Shown one piece after another: positions 17,595-28,109 of a DNA stretch of 64,000 nt (position 1 is the stretch's first letter; each line of letters opens with the position of its first letter). The position numbers and the translations under genes are program-made. The stretch is taken from positions 1 to 64,000 of the forward strand of contig CALIBL010000001.1 in the NCBI GenBank assembly GCA_938045805.1, given 5' to 3'. The stretch is from an uncultured Rubripirellula sp. GTDB lineage: Bacteria > Planctomycetota > Planctomycetia > Pirellulales > Pirellulaceae. The notes beneath the pieces are model-generated. The model was not told where the DNA came from. It did not search any database and worked only from the letters and a program-made list of their open reading frames with translations.

Positions 17595-19388
17595 TTATTC
17601 TTGGGTTGGAATCAGTGGGCCTTCGCCACTTCCGAGCCCACCTTTCAGATCGCCCTCTGCGGCGGTTGGGGCACCAGCGTTTTCCGCAGCTTCGGCTTCC
17701 GCTGCTGCACGCTCCTCTTCTTCGCCCCATTCGACTCGCTTGAGCGAGAGACCGATCTTACGTTCGTCGGTGTCAACTCGAAGAACTTTCACTTCGATTT
17801 CTTCCCCAACCTTAACTACTTCTTCCGGATCCTCGACTTTATGCTCAGCTAGCTCGCTGATATGCAGAAGTCCTTCGAGCCCATCTTCGAGGCCAATGAA
17901 GACACCAAAGTTGGTGATTTTGGTGACATTTCCTTTGACGAGTTGACCAGGTTGGTACTTGTCTGGAATATCACCATCCCAAGGATCACTATCGAGCTGT
18001 TTGAGACCTAAAGCGATACGCCGGCGTGATTCATCAACATTCAGCACCCGACACTTAAGCTCTTGACCCTTCTCAAGCAATTCGCTCGGGTGCCCAATTT
18101 TGCGGGTCCAAGACATATCGCTGACGTGTAGGAGTCCATCGATGCCCTCTTCGAGTTCGATGAAAGCGCCATAGTTGGTGAGGTTGCGAACCTTACCAAC
18201 AACATCTTGGCCTTCTGGGTACCGCTCAAGCACTTCATCCCAAGGATTCTTTTGCGTCTGCTTCATTCCGAGAGAGAGTTGCTGGCCTTCGGCATCCACA
18301 CCAAGGATCTTGACCTCGATCTCGTCGCCGATGTTGACCAACTCACTCGGATGATTAACACGTTTCGTCCAGCTCATTTCACTGATGTGGACTAGACCTT
18401 CAATCCCAGGCTCCAATTTGACGAATGCACCGTAGCTCATCACGTTGACGACTTCGCCTTTGTGATCTGAGCCAACGGGGTACTTGCCTTCGATATTTTC
18501 CCAAGGGTTTCGGTCCTTCTGCTTCAGGCCGAGAGCAATCTTCTGTTTTTCTCGATCGATATGCAGGACTTTGACTTCGATCTCTTGGTCGATAGAAACC
18601 ATTTCGGTCGGATGACCGATTCGTTCCCAAGCCATATCGGTAATGTGCAGGAGGCCATCGATCCCACCAAGATCGACGAACGCACCAAAGTCCGCAATGT
18701 TCTTGACGATCCCTTTGCGGATTTGTCCAACTTCGAGTTCCTTCATCAAGTACGCGCGATCTTCTTCGCGTTGGCGTTCGATCAACGAACGTCGGCTGAT
18801 CACGATGTTACGGCGTGTATCATCGATTTTCAGCACTTCCGCTTGGATCACACGACCGATGAAGTCGCCGATGTCTCCCGGTCGGCGAATATCTACCTGA
18901 CTTCCAGGTAGGAAGACGTTGACGCCGATGTCGACAAGTAGGCCGCCCTTGATCTTGCGGATGACTGTACCGGTAACAACTTGCCCTTCGCTGATCTCTC
19001 CGATGATCTTTTCCCATTCGATGATCTTCTCAGCTTTCGTCTTGCTGAGAGAAATCATGCCGTAGGGGTCATCAGCGGCACCGAGTTCGTCTTCCATCTC
19101 TTCGATGAGGACTTTGACGGTGTCTCCGACTTTTGGAGTTTCTTCGTCTGCTCCCCACTCGTTTAGGTTGACGGTGCCTTCACTTTTGAAGCCGACGTCA
19201 ATCAACGCCCACTCGTCATTCACTTCGACGATGCGACCATCAACGATCTCGCCCTGTGCGTAGTCGGTTTGTTCTCTTTCCACCCACTCAAGCAACCATT
19301 CGTCGGCTTCTTGTTCAGGGGCCAGAATCGCAAGTTCGTTTACGATATCGTCGTCATCGAGGTTTCGAATGAGGTTTCGATTCACCAT
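17595..19388 (-). CDS. rpsA: 30S ribosomal protein S1 (six S1 domains)
   Basis: S1 binds mRNA on the small subunit and helps start translation on messages with weak Shine-Dalgarno sites. The 597 residues carry six OB-fold S1 repeats, at about 41-125, 130-205, 217-290, 302-375, 388-460 and 475-547. The last four have the standard pattern (DFGAFVDLGGIDGLLHIT, SYGAFVKLEPGIEGLVHIS, NYGAFIELEEGIDGLLHVS, NFGVFIGLEDGLEGLLHIS), and the first two are diverged as in ribosome-binding repeats. A long acidic Ala/Glu tail follows (AAAEAEAAENAG). Gene order and the 258-nt leader suggest its own control. No Shine-Dalgarno precedes the ATG, which is common for rpsA. It sits after a DUF2071 gene. Confidence 0.95.
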   Translation of the reverse strand: MVNRNLIRNLDDDDIVNELAILAPEQEADEWLLEWVEREQTDYAQGEIVDGRIVEVNDEWALIDVGFKSEGTVNLNEWGADEETPKVGDTVKVLIEEMEDELGAADDPYGMISLSKTKAEKIIEWEKIIGEISEGQVVTGTVIRKIKGGLLVDIGVNVFLPGSQVDIRRPGDIGDFIGRVIQAEVLKIDDTRRNIVISRRSLIERQREEDRAYLMKELEVGQIRKGIVKNIADFGAFVDLGGIDGLLHITDMAWERIGHPTEMVSIDQEIEVKVLHIDREKQKIALGLKQKDRNPWENIEGKYPVGSDHKGEVVNVMSYGAFVKLEPGIEGLVHISEMSWTKRVNHPSELVNIGDEIEVKILGVDAEGQQLSLGMKQTQKNPWDEVLERYPEGQDVVGKVRNLTNYGAFIELEEGIDGLLHVSDMSWTRKIGHPSELLEKGQELKCRVLNVDESRRRIALGLKQLDSDPWDGDIPDKYQPGQLVKGNVTKITNFGVFIGLEDGLEGLLHISELAEHKVEDPEEVVKVGEEIEVKVLRVDTDERKIGLSLKRVEWGEEEERAAAEAEAAENAGAPTAAEGDLKGGLGSGEGPLIPTQE

Positions 19389-19646
19389 GAGAAAATGTTC
19401 CAGAAATGAGCTACTGCCGAGCAGGACTGACGACCCGGATTTCCAAAAATCTGACCGCGACGTGTGGACGCATGAAGAAGGTCAGGGGAAAAACCAGTCG
19501 CTCGATGGCTCAAATGAGGGTTAGAGGTTAAAAAAGGTCGTCACTGCAACGCGTTTCACCGTGAACCGCGCGGTATCGCGTAACGGTAGCAAAGCAACTT
19601 TCAGGCCACAACAGCTAACAGCCGCTTTCACCACAATTCTCAGCGT

Positions 19647-20354
19647 CTAGCTGTCTTTGAGCCGACCCCAAGGTGAAACGGAGATCTCTGAGCCCTCAGC
19701 TAGAAACACGCTATCGGGCGGGCGATCGGCCAAAATGGACCAATTCGCTCCGTAAAGCGACGCGTAATCGATACGACTCTCATAGTCGGTGATCTGCCGC
19801 CATTTCCACGGTGGATGTTCCACTCGATACTCTCGGGTTCCACGCTTGGTACGCGTGTAACCCCAATAATGCTCCGCGATAAAGTGCTCTAACGATCCTT
19901 CCTCTAAGCTTTTGGTCTGCTGTCCAACCTCTCCTGATAGCCATGCATCCCCCCATTGGTACCGGATACTTCGAGTGGTTTGTTGATTTACCGATGACTC
20001 ATAAGAGGTTTTGATCGAATAATAGGGTTCGTGGTAAACCCATCGAGCGATCATCGCGATGAGCGGTTTGGGGACATATTCTCGGATGAAAACGACACCC
20101 CGCCGGATCTCCCCCGACGGAGTGGTTCGAGTGACATAAAACCGAAGGTTAATTTCTTCAAAATGACGATGTCCGGGAACGCTTAGCCCCATCACTCGCG
20201 TGTTTTTGAAGAGGAACGCAACGAGGGACACGTAGGTTTTCTGTTCAAACTCGTCGAGTTGGCAACCATCGGGGACTAAAGGAGCCAAAAGCGTTTGAGG
20301 AACGGACCAATTGACCATCACCAGATCTCGCCACTCTGCTTTCAGGAAAGGCAT
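19647..20354 (-). CDS. DUF2071 (YqjF-like) family protein
   Basis: A 235-residue soluble protein of the DUF2071 family, whose function is not established. Visible family features: the opening AEWRDLVMVNWSVP, LLAPLVPDGCQLDEFEQKTYVSLVAF, INLRFYV and GVVFIREYVPKPLIAMIARWVYHEPYY. ATG at 20354 is chosen because AGGA sits 7 nt upstream and homologues begin near the W-R-D-L-V motif; longer in-frame starts have no ribosome site. It is upstream of rpsA on the same strand but separated by 258 nt, so co-transcription is uncertain. Confidence 0.85.
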   Translation of the reverse strand: MPFLKAEWRDLVMVNWSVPQTLLAPLVPDGCQLDEFEQKTYVSLVAFLFKNTRVMGLSVPGHRHFEEINLRFYVTRTTPSGEIRRGVVFIREYVPKPLIAMIARWVYHEPYYSIKTSYESSVNQQTTRSIRYQWGDAWLSGEVGQQTKSLEEGSLEHFIAEHYWGYTRTKRGTREYRVEHPPWKWRQITDYESRIDYASLYGANWSILADRPPDSVFLAEGSEISVSPWGRLKDS

Positions 20355-20495
20355 GGGATTTCCTAGAACCGTCGTTCTTGACATTGAAACAGCGGGTGTT
20401 ATCAGAATTTCACCAAATACCCCGTGGGAATTTGGAGCAATCGAGGGTATCACAACCATTCACGTTAACACATGCTAGCTCCCCCCATTCAGACA

Positions 20496-20975
20496 ATGTC
20501 AGATCAACATCCAATTCGAATTGCCATCGGAGGCGATCACGCAGGATTTCCACTCAAGCGATGTATCGCTGAGGCATATGTATCTCGCGTGGTTGAATTG
20601 ATTGATTGCGGTACCGATAGCGATCAGAGATGCGACTATCCCGACTTTGCGGTAGCGGTTGCGAAAGAGATCATTACTGGCCGCGCAGATCGCGGGATTG
20701 TTGTCTGTGGTAGCGGTGTTGGAGTCAGTGTTGCCGCTAACAAAATTCCTGGAATTCGAGCAGCGATTTGTCATGATACGTACTCCGCTCATCAGGGAGT
20801 CGAGCATGATGACATGAACGTTCTATGTATTGGCGGCAGGATTATCGGCTCAGAGTTAGCTTTTGAAATTGTCGAATCCTTCCTCAGCGCCCAATACGTT
20901 CCTGAAGCTCGTCACGCTCAGCGACTAGAAAAGGTGCTTGAGATTGAGCGGCTCGGAATACAAGCGGTGAAGTAA
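20496..20975 (+). CDS. rpiB: Ribose-5-phosphate isomerase B
   Basis: RpiB interconverts ribose-5-phosphate and ribulose-5-phosphate in the pentose phosphate pathway. The 159-residue product starts MSDQHPIRIAIGGDHAGFPLK and keeps the phosphate loop GIVVCGSGVGVSVAANK with its catalytic cysteine. The later segment GIRAAICHDTYSAHQGVEHDDMNVLCIGGR carries the conserved His and Asn of the LacAB/RpiB fold. A further ATG 8 codons upstream is possible; neither has a good ribosome site, and the chosen one gives the family's usual length. It is divergent from the DUF2071 gene and converges with aroC. Confidence 0.95.
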   Translation: MSDQHPIRIAIGGDHAGFPLKRCIAEAYVSRVVELIDCGTDSDQRCDYPDFAVAVAKEIITGRADRGIVVCGSGVGVSVAANKIPGIRAAICHDTYSAHQGVEHDDMNVLCIGGRIIGSELAFEIVESFLSAQYVPEARHAQRLEKVLEIERLGIQAVK

Positions 20976-21044
20976 AACAACCTGCTTCCAATTCACAAAA
21001 CAATAGAAATCTGATCTCTCGCTGAGTCTCATAGGTTAGTTGAA

Positions 21045-22295
21045 CTAGAACAAGCTGGAGAGATTAGAATCGAGCTTCTTTGCTTGATGCATCATCGCAG
21101 CGTTTAAAAGTTCAATTGCCATGCGTGATTCGAGGGTGATTCCGGCTCGAACACCGACGCAAGGATCGTGCCTTCCTTTGTTGAGCTCGAATTCAATTTC
21201 TTGCAGATTCTTTTTGACGGATTGTTGAGGTTGGTTGATTGTTGAAGTCGGCTTGAATCCCACACGGCAAACGAGCGGCATCCCAGTTGTGATGCCTCCA
21301 AGAAGCCCACCGTGAGAGTTAGTTATATAACCATCCTCGCGGATTGCATCGTTGTTTTCGCTTCCCAACCGACTAATGACATCGATTCCATCCCCAATCT
21401 CGCATGATTCAGCAGCGTTGAGCCCACCAAGTGATCCCATGAGCTTCAGCTTTAAGCTTTGGTACAGCGGATCACCTAATAATGGAGGCACGTTGACCGC
21501 AACAACTTCAACGGCCGCTCCGACCGAATCACCCGCCTTTCTAGTTTGCTTGATAAGTTCTCCGGCCTCTTTTGCAAATGAGGCGTCAACGGAGTGAATC
21601 TCTGAGCTGGATAGCTGTTGCTCAATGGATTCAAGATCTTCACGGAAGTACCTGCCTTGGGATCCGTTGGTTGTGATCGATGCAAGTTTTGACGAAAGCG
21701 TTTCTTGCGCTCGGAGGTGACCTACCTGAGAGATTGAGGAGAGGATAACCGTTTCGAATTTTTCACGCAAAAAAGATCTCGCAATCGAACCAGCGATTAC
21801 GTCACTGATGGTTACTCGGTAACTCGAGCGTCCACCGCCGCGGATGTCGACAAAGCCGAATGATTTATGGAACTTAACAAGATCGGTGTGACCCGGTCGC
21901 ACTTCACCTTCTAGTCCCGCGAACTGAGTGTAATCACCAGATTTTTTCGAAGTAGAAAGAACGATTGCGGCAATGGGTTCTCCCGTCGTGTATCCCTCTT
22001 CGAATCCTTCGGTCTGAAAGGTTTGACCATCTGCGTCAACGGAGATGACGGACTTGCCGAGTAATTTTTCGTGGTCATCTTGATAAAGCCCCGAAAGTAG
22101 AACTACTTTGTCTTTTTCGTTTCGCGGGGTGCCGTGTCGATTGCCGCCCGGGCGACGTCGATCGAGGAAGGCTTGGATTTGATCACGTTTCAGGTAATGA
22201 CCAGCGGGACACCCAAAAACAATGGTTGTGACTGCGGGGCCATGTGATTCACCTGCCCCAGCTGCTCCGAACAACGGACCGCCAAGTATTTCCAT
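21045..22295 (-). CDS. aroC: Chorismate synthase
   Basis: Converts EPSP to chorismate with reduced FMN, the last step of the shared aromatic pathway. The 416 residues open with GGPLFGAAGAGESHGPAVTT (signature 1 with its histidine) and show DRRRPGGNRHGTPRNEKD, GHTDLVKFHKSFG, DIRGGGRSSYRVT and the late GGLLGGITTGMPLVCRVGFKP. Length is somewhat above the typical 350-390 owing to an insert around 190-240. The start is placed at the ATG that brings AGESHG to residues 14-19 as in relatives; ATG 6 codons upstream and a TTG further on are alternatives. No other aro gene is adjacent. Confidence 0.95.
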   Translation of the reverse strand: MEILGGPLFGAAGAGESHGPAVTTIVFGCPAGHYLKRDQIQAFLDRRRPGGNRHGTPRNEKDKVVLLSGLYQDDHEKLLGKSVISVDADGQTFQTEGFEEGYTTGEPIAAIVLSTSKKSGDYTQFAGLEGEVRPGHTDLVKFHKSFGFVDIRGGGRSSYRVTISDVIAGSIARSFLREKFETVILSSISQVGHLRAQETLSSKLASITTNGSQGRYFREDLESIEQQLSSSEIHSVDASFAKEAGELIKQTRKAGDSVGAAVEVVAVNVPPLLGDPLYQSLKLKLMGSLGGLNAAESCEIGDGIDVISRLGSENNDAIREDGYITNSHGGLLGGITTGMPLVCRVGFKPTSTINQPQQSVKKNLQEIEFELNKGRHDPCVGVRAGITLESRMAIELLNAAMMHQAKKLDSNLSSLF

Positions 22296-22492
22296 ATCTA
22301 AATCAGCCTTCATTTCGTAGAACACCGCCAAGCATAACCGGTTCTGTTTTTAAGCAGTACCCAAATTATTTTCGCGAACCTACGTTCCTTAAAGTTTCTC
22401 GTTCAGTGAGACCAATCGATGGTTGTTCTGCCGTTTTTGAGGAGTCATGTGGAGCGTGGCGGTGACGATTTGAGGTAACACGCTCAATGCTC

Positions 22493-24364
22493 TTAATTGG
22501 GGTTTTTGAGACTTACCGAGGTTGAAGTCGCATGATCAATCAACTTTCCGACGTACTTGCCAACACGCGTGGGAGGGGTCGCGAGAGACCGAGGAAGCTG
22601 TTTGAGCTTTTCAAGCTGCTCATTGGAAAGTGTGCTGTTCATGTCAATCACGTTCAGGGCTGCAATTGCAGCGAAATGGCCCGTGGACTCGACATTTGCG
22701 AGCTCAATTAATCTGTCCGTCGCCATGTTGATTTGATCTTTTGAGCCGTGTGTGATCGTCGCGTCACACGCCGCTATTGCAACACTGGGAGACTCATCGT
22801 TAATCAACTGGAACACGCTACTTAGGTTCTCGGCGTTCGGTGTTTTCAACGCGAGACCACGGATAGCCCAGAATCTCTCTACCGAGTCACCGGTCTTCGC
22901 AAGTTCCTGAAGATGCCCGGGTTTGGTATCACCTTCAAGAGAATCAAACGAGAGGCGGATCCAATGTTGGATCTTGCTTTCGTTTTCCTTGGCAAATGTT
23001 CTTGGAGACATTGTAGTAGCTAGTCGGTGCATTTCCGCTTCAGGCACGACTCCAAGGTCAAGACTTTCAATCATCCAGTTTCTCAACGCATCTCGCATTT
23101 CTTTCAGCTTAACCGCATGTTTTTCGGACTTCGCCAAGTTGTTTACCTCACTCGGGTCCTGCTGTAAGTCAAACAGTTCTTCCACTGGTTTTGATTTCCA
23201 GAATTTTGCTTGCGCCTCGTTAAGTTGACCTTCATCAAATAACCGTTTCCAAACGCGAGTTGTTTGAGTTTGAAACATGTAATCCACATGTTTAAGGTAG
23301 GGTCGCTCTGGATAGAAGTGACGCATATAGACGTAGCGACCATCAGTGCAGGAACGAACCATGTCGATTCTTTCGTCCATTCGACCACGAAATCCAAACA
23401 GAAAGAGCGACCCCTGTTGGATGTCTTTTCCTGCGAAAGGAGATCCTTGCATGTAGGATGGTTGCTCGACTCCCGCGAGATTCAAAGTTGTTGGCGCCAA
23501 GTCGACAAATGAAACAAGTCGGTCTGAAGTTCCGCCTGCTTGGTAATTCGGCGGAGCCAATGCAGAGAACTGTTCAGGTACGTGGAGCAAGAGCGGGACT
23601 CGTAGACCTGAATCAAATGGCCAGCGTTTGCTTCGAGGCATCCCGCTTCCGTGGTCGCCGTAGTACAGAATGATCGTCGATTCAGTGAGGTTGTCGTCTT
23701 TTAATTGCTTGAGCAAGTTTCCAACCTGCGTGTCCATTTCGGTTATTTTGTCATAATATTGTGCCCAATCACGGCGAACCTCTGGCGTGTCGGGATGGTA
23801 TGCCGGTAGAGGTGCATGCGATGGGTCATGCTGCAGTTTGTGCGGCTTAGATCGAATTTTACTTTCGTGGCTTACGGTAAAATTGAAGACCGAAAAAAAA
23901 GGTGTCGTCTTGTTTGGACGATTTCTCCAGTGGGCGGTTCGTCCACTGTCATGCCAGTCGCCGCTTTCGCCATCGAAGTTGTAGTCTGTTTTCGTGTGAT
24001 TGGTGGTGTAATAACCTGCCTCACGTAGTAGCTGTGGGTAAAGCTTGATTTCTTTTGGCAGGGTCACACCACTTCGCATGTGATGTGCACCAAGGCTTGT
24101 CGCGTACATTCCGGAAATGATCGTGGTTCTTGCGGGGGCGCAGACTGGGGCGTTCGACCAGCAAGTTTGATATCTCAGTGATTCGCTCGCTAATTTGTCT
24201 AGGTTAGGAGTGCGGGCGTAACGATCGCCATAGCAGCCAAGTTCTTGGCCATTGTCTTCGCTGGTAATCCAAAGAATGTTCGGCCTTTCTGACTCGGCAA
24301 ATAAGATGCCTTGCAAAAAACAGAACGAGATGAAACCGATGGAGGCAAGTAGATGGGGATTCAT
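22493..24364 (-). CDS. Secreted sulfatase with HEAT-like C-terminus
   Basis: A 623-residue type I sulfatase, expected to remove sulfate esters from polysaccharides in the periplasm or outside. A signal peptide (about residues 1-23) precedes PNILWITSEDNGQELGCYG, which holds the metal-binding acidic residues. The formylglycine motif CxPxR is CAPAR at 75-79, requiring an FGE-type activating enzyme not seen here. Further sites include HTKTDYNF and YYGDHGSGMPRSKRW. After the catalytic domain, roughly residues 475-610 form short helical pairs (TGDSVERFWAIRGLALKTP, ESPSVAIAACDATI) like HEAT repeats. It is the last gene of a set with DUF1501 (64 nt upstream) and DUF1549/1553. Confidence 0.93.
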   Translation of the reverse strand: MNPHLLASIGFISFCFLQGILFAESERPNILWITSEDNGQELGCYGDRYARTPNLDKLASESLRYQTCWSNAPVCAPARTTIISGMYATSLGAHHMRSGVTLPKEIKLYPQLLREAGYYTTNHTKTDYNFDGESGDWHDSGRTAHWRNRPNKTTPFFSVFNFTVSHESKIRSKPHKLQHDPSHAPLPAYHPDTPEVRRDWAQYYDKITEMDTQVGNLLKQLKDDNLTESTIILYYGDHGSGMPRSKRWPFDSGLRVPLLLHVPEQFSALAPPNYQAGGTSDRLVSFVDLAPTTLNLAGVEQPSYMQGSPFAGKDIQQGSLFLFGFRGRMDERIDMVRSCTDGRYVYMRHFYPERPYLKHVDYMFQTQTTRVWKRLFDEGQLNEAQAKFWKSKPVEELFDLQQDPSEVNNLAKSEKHAVKLKEMRDALRNWMIESLDLGVVPEAEMHRLATTMSPRTFAKENESKIQHWIRLSFDSLEGDTKPGHLQELAKTGDSVERFWAIRGLALKTPNAENLSSVFQLINDESPSVAIAACDATITHGSKDQINMATDRLIELANVESTGHFAAIAALNVIDMNSTLSNEQLEKLKQLPRSLATPPTRVGKYVGKLIDHATSTSVSLKNPN

Positions 24365-24427
24365 GGTCGAGTCTGATTGTGTGTTTGTTTTTTAGTGGTG
24401 CAAGCGATGACAACTACTTAGACGCGT

Positions 24428-25855
24428 TCATGAAATAAGGTCGTTGACAACTTGTCCATGGACATCAGTGAGGCGGTAGTCTCGTCCGGAGTAACGGAAT
24501 GTTAATCTTGTGTGGTCGATGCCCATCTGATGAAGAATTGTTGCATGCAAGTCATGCACGTGGACTCGATTGTGAACGGCATGCATTCCGAGCTCATCTG
24601 TTTCACCGTAGGTAAATCCTTGCTTGATGCCACCACCGGCAAGAAACATCGAAAATCCCGTGTGATGATGGTCTCGTCCTGCTTTGGATAGGTCGTCTGA
24701 TTTGTTCATTTGCGCGTAGGGTGTTCTCCCAAATTCACCACCCCACACAATGAGTGTGTCTTCAAGCATCCCTCTCGACTTGAGGTCTCCAATCAATGCA
24801 GCTGTCGCCCGATCGGCATCCTCGCATAGATTACGATGCCCTTCATTGTTTTTCTGGTGAGTGTCCCAAGGTTGTTTCTGGCCTTTCCGAACATAGAAAA
24901 CTTGAATAACACGGACTCCACGCTCTAAAAGCCTTCGCCCAAGGAGGCAGCTACGGGCGAATTCAGAATCACCGTAGTTGGCACGTGTGGCGGCAGTTTC
25001 TTGATTAAGGTCAAATGCTTCGGATGCATCAGTTTGCATTTTGAATGCGGTTTGCATCGCGTCAATATGTGCATCGAGCAAGTTCTTGTGACTCAAATCA
25101 CCTTTGTGCATTTGATTTAATTGCTGGATCAAGGCAATCTGTTTTTTCTGTGCTTCACTGTCCATGTTGGGGTGGTGCAGGTTTGCAATTAGGCGATCCA
25201 CCGTCTTTTCATTTGTATCCACTTCCATGCCCTGATGGACGCCGGGCAAGAAAGCGTTGGACCATAGTTGCGGGCCTACAACCGGTAGGCCCGGACAGAG
25301 TGCAATGAACGAGGGGAGATTCTTATTCTCGGATCCAAGTCCGTATGAGAGCCAAGAACCAATGCTTGGCCGAGTAGGTTGTTGGTGTCCCGACTGCATT
25401 AGCAGTAGTCCCGGTTCATGGTTGGGAACATCTGTATGCATCGATCGAATCACGCAGAGATCATCTGCGTATTTGGCAAGGTTGGGAAATAACTCGCTCA
25501 TTTCCATTCCGCTATTACCATGTCGGTGAAATTGGAATGGTGAAGGCATGAAGCCTCCCTCTCGATTCTTTCCATTGCCTTCCTGCGGTGGTTTACCTGC
25601 GAATTTTTCTAATGCGGGTTTAGGGTCAAACGTATCAACGTGGGAAGGGGCGCCATTCATGAACAGGAAGATGACACGTTTTGCCCTAGCCTGATGGTGT
25701 AATCCATTACTCGTTCGAGGTTCACGACTTGCTGAACCCACTTGAGGGGATGCTTCAGCCTGAAGTTGCTCGCCCAATGCTGCAGCCAAGCCGACTGAGC
25801 CAAACCCTGCGCCACTTCGGATTAGTAGTTCACGTCGATTTAAGAAGTGATTCAT
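24428..25855 (-). CDS. DUF1501 protein with Tat-like signal
   Basis: A 475-residue member of DUF1501, related to the alkaline phosphatase/sulfatase fold and typical of Planctomycetes. The N-terminus carries a twin-arginine-like motif (NRRELLIRSGAG), pointing to export of a folded protein. Family landmarks: RVIFLFMNGAPSHVDTFDPKP, LCVIRSMHTDVPNHEPG, RGVRVIQVFY, DTLIVWGGEFGRTPYAQ and GRDHHHTGFSMFLAGGGIKQG. Biochemical function is not established; the constant pairing with DUF1549/1553 proteins suggests one complex. Its ATG lies 4 nt after the stop of the DUF1553 gene, so the two are surely one transcript. Confidence 0.92.
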   Translation of the reverse strand: MNHFLNRRELLIRSGAGFGSVGLAAALGEQLQAEASPQVGSASREPRTSNGLHHQARAKRVIFLFMNGAPSHVDTFDPKPALEKFAGKPPQEGNGKNREGGFMPSPFQFHRHGNSGMEMSELFPNLAKYADDLCVIRSMHTDVPNHEPGLLLMQSGHQQPTRPSIGSWLSYGLGSENKNLPSFIALCPGLPVVGPQLWSNAFLPGVHQGMEVDTNEKTVDRLIANLHHPNMDSEAQKKQIALIQQLNQMHKGDLSHKNLLDAHIDAMQTAFKMQTDASEAFDLNQETAATRANYGDSEFARSCLLGRRLLERGVRVIQVFYVRKGQKQPWDTHQKNNEGHRNLCEDADRATAALIGDLKSRGMLEDTLIVWGGEFGRTPYAQMNKSDDLSKAGRDHHHTGFSMFLAGGGIKQGFTYGETDELGMHAVHNRVHVHDLHATILHQMGIDHTRLTFRYSGRDYRLTDVHGQVVNDLIS

Positions 25856-25859
25856 CAGA

Positions 25860-28013
25860 TCAATCCAGGATGAACATTTCGTTACTGATCAAAAGGGCAT
25901 GCGAGTACGCTTGCCACTTCTCTTTCATTTCGTTTTTTAGGAAATCATATCCTGCGTTAATCTCATCTTCCGAAGGAAGTCTTCCTAAGACCATTTTGTA
26001 GAGCTCGCGAATGCGAGACGCATCAGAACCGTTGGTTTTCATTGCTCGTTTCGCGAGAGCGCTAGCTTGGTTGATTGTGAAGGGGCTATTTAGCAAGAAT
26101 AGTTTCTGCAACGGTGTTGTGGTTTCAAACCGCTGAGCGCTATGCGAATTAGGATCTGGGAAGTCAAACCGCGCCAGCATCGGATTGAGATCCATCCTGC
26201 TAATCTCGCTGTAGAGCGTTCGGCGATTCGATGCGGGGTCATCCGGTTGAATCGATCTGCCTTTAACGGTTGAATCCAATTGGTCAGCGGCCACTAGCAT
26301 TGTGTCTCGCATTTGCTCGATAGTGAGTCGTCTCTGCGGAACGTGCCAGATTAGCCAGTTTTCTGGATCCTTGATGGTTTTCGAATATTCTCGATGGCTG
26401 CTTTGTCCATAGGTTGCGGACAAAGCAATTTCTCGATGAAGCCATTTGAGTGACCAGTTGTGTTCCATGAATTCAACAGATAGCGTGTCAAGCAGGTCTG
26501 GGTGTGATGGATCGGATCCTAAGTTTCCAAAATTGCTTGGCGTATCGACCAAAGCTTTTCCGAAGAATTGTCTCCAGACTCGGTTTACGATCACCCGAGC
26601 CGTTAGTGGGTTTTGTTCACGAATGATGGATTCCGCAAGTTCTGCTCTTCCGCTTCCATTCGTGTAAGGCTTGTTATCAATGGCGAGTATTTCCAGAAAA
26701 CGTCGTTGCACCACTTCGCCTTGATTCTTCACATCACCACGAATCATTACAGCGAGATCTCGTGGGGGGCCTTCGCGAACGATGTGCATTCCATCACTTG
26801 GTTGCTTGGCTTGATCACCTTTCTTTTCAACAGCTTCACTCAGTGGTTGATTAAATAGCTCAGTGCTCGCAAAGATTCCGGCGAGTGAATAGTAGTCCTT
26901 GGTGCTGATCGGGTCGTACTTATGGTCGTGGCATCTGGCGCATGCCACCGTAAGCCCCAGCAGTCCTCGTGTTACCGTATCAACACGGTCTTCCCACTCG
27001 TCCGCCATGACTTCTGGGCTGTTGCGTCGATAGTACTTTGGGCCAAGGCCGAGAAACCCAAGTGCGGCTTGGTGCTGCGGTTCATGGGGAGCGACGAGGT
27101 CGGCTGCTAGTTGATACCGAATAAAGTCTTGGTAGCTCATGTCTGACGTAAATGCGTCAATCACCCAGTCTCGATACAGGTAAGCATTGGGGTAATTGAG
27201 TGAATCATTATTGCCCACCTGATGCGCCTGGTCTTCCGCATACCTCGAAATGTCCAGCCAGAATCGAGTCCAATGCTCCGCGTGCTGAGGTGTGCTAAGA
27301 AGCTCATCGACCAATCGATTTTTTGAGTTGGGTCGATGGTCATCTAAGAAACGATTCAGCAGTGTTTCTGCGATTGGTAAGCCCGTAAGGTCATAAGCAA
27401 CCCTTCTTGCAAAATCACGTTTGGATGCAGGGGGATTGGGGGACACCTCATTTTGCTCGAGTTGAGATAGAACGAAGCTGTCGATAGATGTTCGACTCCA
27501 ATGCACTGTCTGAATCTCTGGCGGTTGATGTTTGATCAGCGGTGCATACTGCCACTTTTTGCGTTCCTCAGAGAAGTCCCAATTTTTCTCGCTATCGTTT
27601 GTGGGCGTTGTATTACCGATGCGCGGGTCTACCGCCCCGCTCAGGATCCATCGTTCAAAATCTTTGATTATCTCCGAGCTCAATTGACCTGCCGGGGGCA
27701 TTTCGAGACCCTCGTACCGAAGGGAATCTAGAATTAGACTGGTTTCCGGCTTTTCTGGTGTCACAGCAGCTCCGGAGTCGCCACCATTGAGCATCCCCTC
27801 CGAGCTATCTAGACGAAGTCCACCCTGAATGATTTTCGAATTTGCTGAGTGGCATTCATAGCAATGCTCAACGAGCACTGGACGAATCTTCCGTTCGAAA
27901 AACTGAATGGCTTCAGTTTTTTTTTCATTAGCAAACGCGTGATCAGACAGCAGAACTGGCTGGGTCACTGCAAACATGGCGAAGAAATAACGCAGCATTT
28001 TAGGATGCAACAC
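25860..28013 (-). CDS. Planctomycete cytochrome with DUF1549 and DUF1553 domains
   Basis: A 717-residue secreted protein. After a signal peptide ending near FANE comes a PSCyt1-type haem region with CYECH at 51-55 and [12 protein letters not shown]1549 spans about 165-400 ([38 protein letters not shown] with a second CxxCH). DUF1553 spans about 455-700 ([51 protein letters not shown]). By family knowledge it is periplasmic and probably redox-active, linked with glycan use, but no activity is proven. It is first gene of the DUF1553-DUF1501-sulfatase set. Confidence 0.93.
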   Translation of the reverse strand: MLHPKMLRYFFAMFAVTQPVLLSDHAFANEKKTEAIQFFERKIRPVLVEHCYECHSANSKIIQGGLRLDSSEGMLNGGDSGAAVTPEKPETSLILDSLRYEGLEMPPAGQLSSEIIKDFERWILSGAVDPRIGNTTPTNDSEKNWDFSEERKKWQYAPLIKHQPPEIQTVHWSRTSIDSFVLSQLEQNEVSPNPPASKRDFARRVAYDLTGLPIAETLLNRFLDDHRPNSKNRLVDELLSTPQHAEHWTRFWLDISRYAEDQAHQVGNNDSLNYPNAYLYRDWVIDAFTSDMSYQDFIRYQLAADLVAPHEPQHQAALGFLGLGPKYYRRNSPEVMADEWEDRVDTVTRGLLGLTVACARCHDHKYDPISTKDYYSLAGIFASTELFNQPLSEAVEKKGDQAKQPSDGMHIVREGPPRDLAVMIRGDVKNQGEVVQRRFLEILAIDNKPYTNGSGRAELAESIIREQNPLTARVIVNRVWRQFFGKALVDTPSNFGNLGSDPSHPDLLDTLSVEFMEHNWSLKWLHREIALSATYGQSSHREYSKTIKDPENWLIWHVPQRRLTIEQMRDTMLVAADQLDSTVKGRSIQPDDPASNRRTLYSEISRMDLNPMLARFDFPDPNSHSAQRFETTTPLQKLFLLNSPFTINQASALAKRAMKTNGSDASRIRELYKMVLGRLPSEDEINAGYDFLKNEMKEKWQAYSHALLISNEMFILD

Positions 28014-28109
28014 AGTTTGATTCAGGCGGAATGAGTCACAAATTCGCAGTTCCTAGTTTAGTCAAACTGGTGTGCGGTCGCACGCTGATCGGTTTAGCAG
28101 AGGATACTT

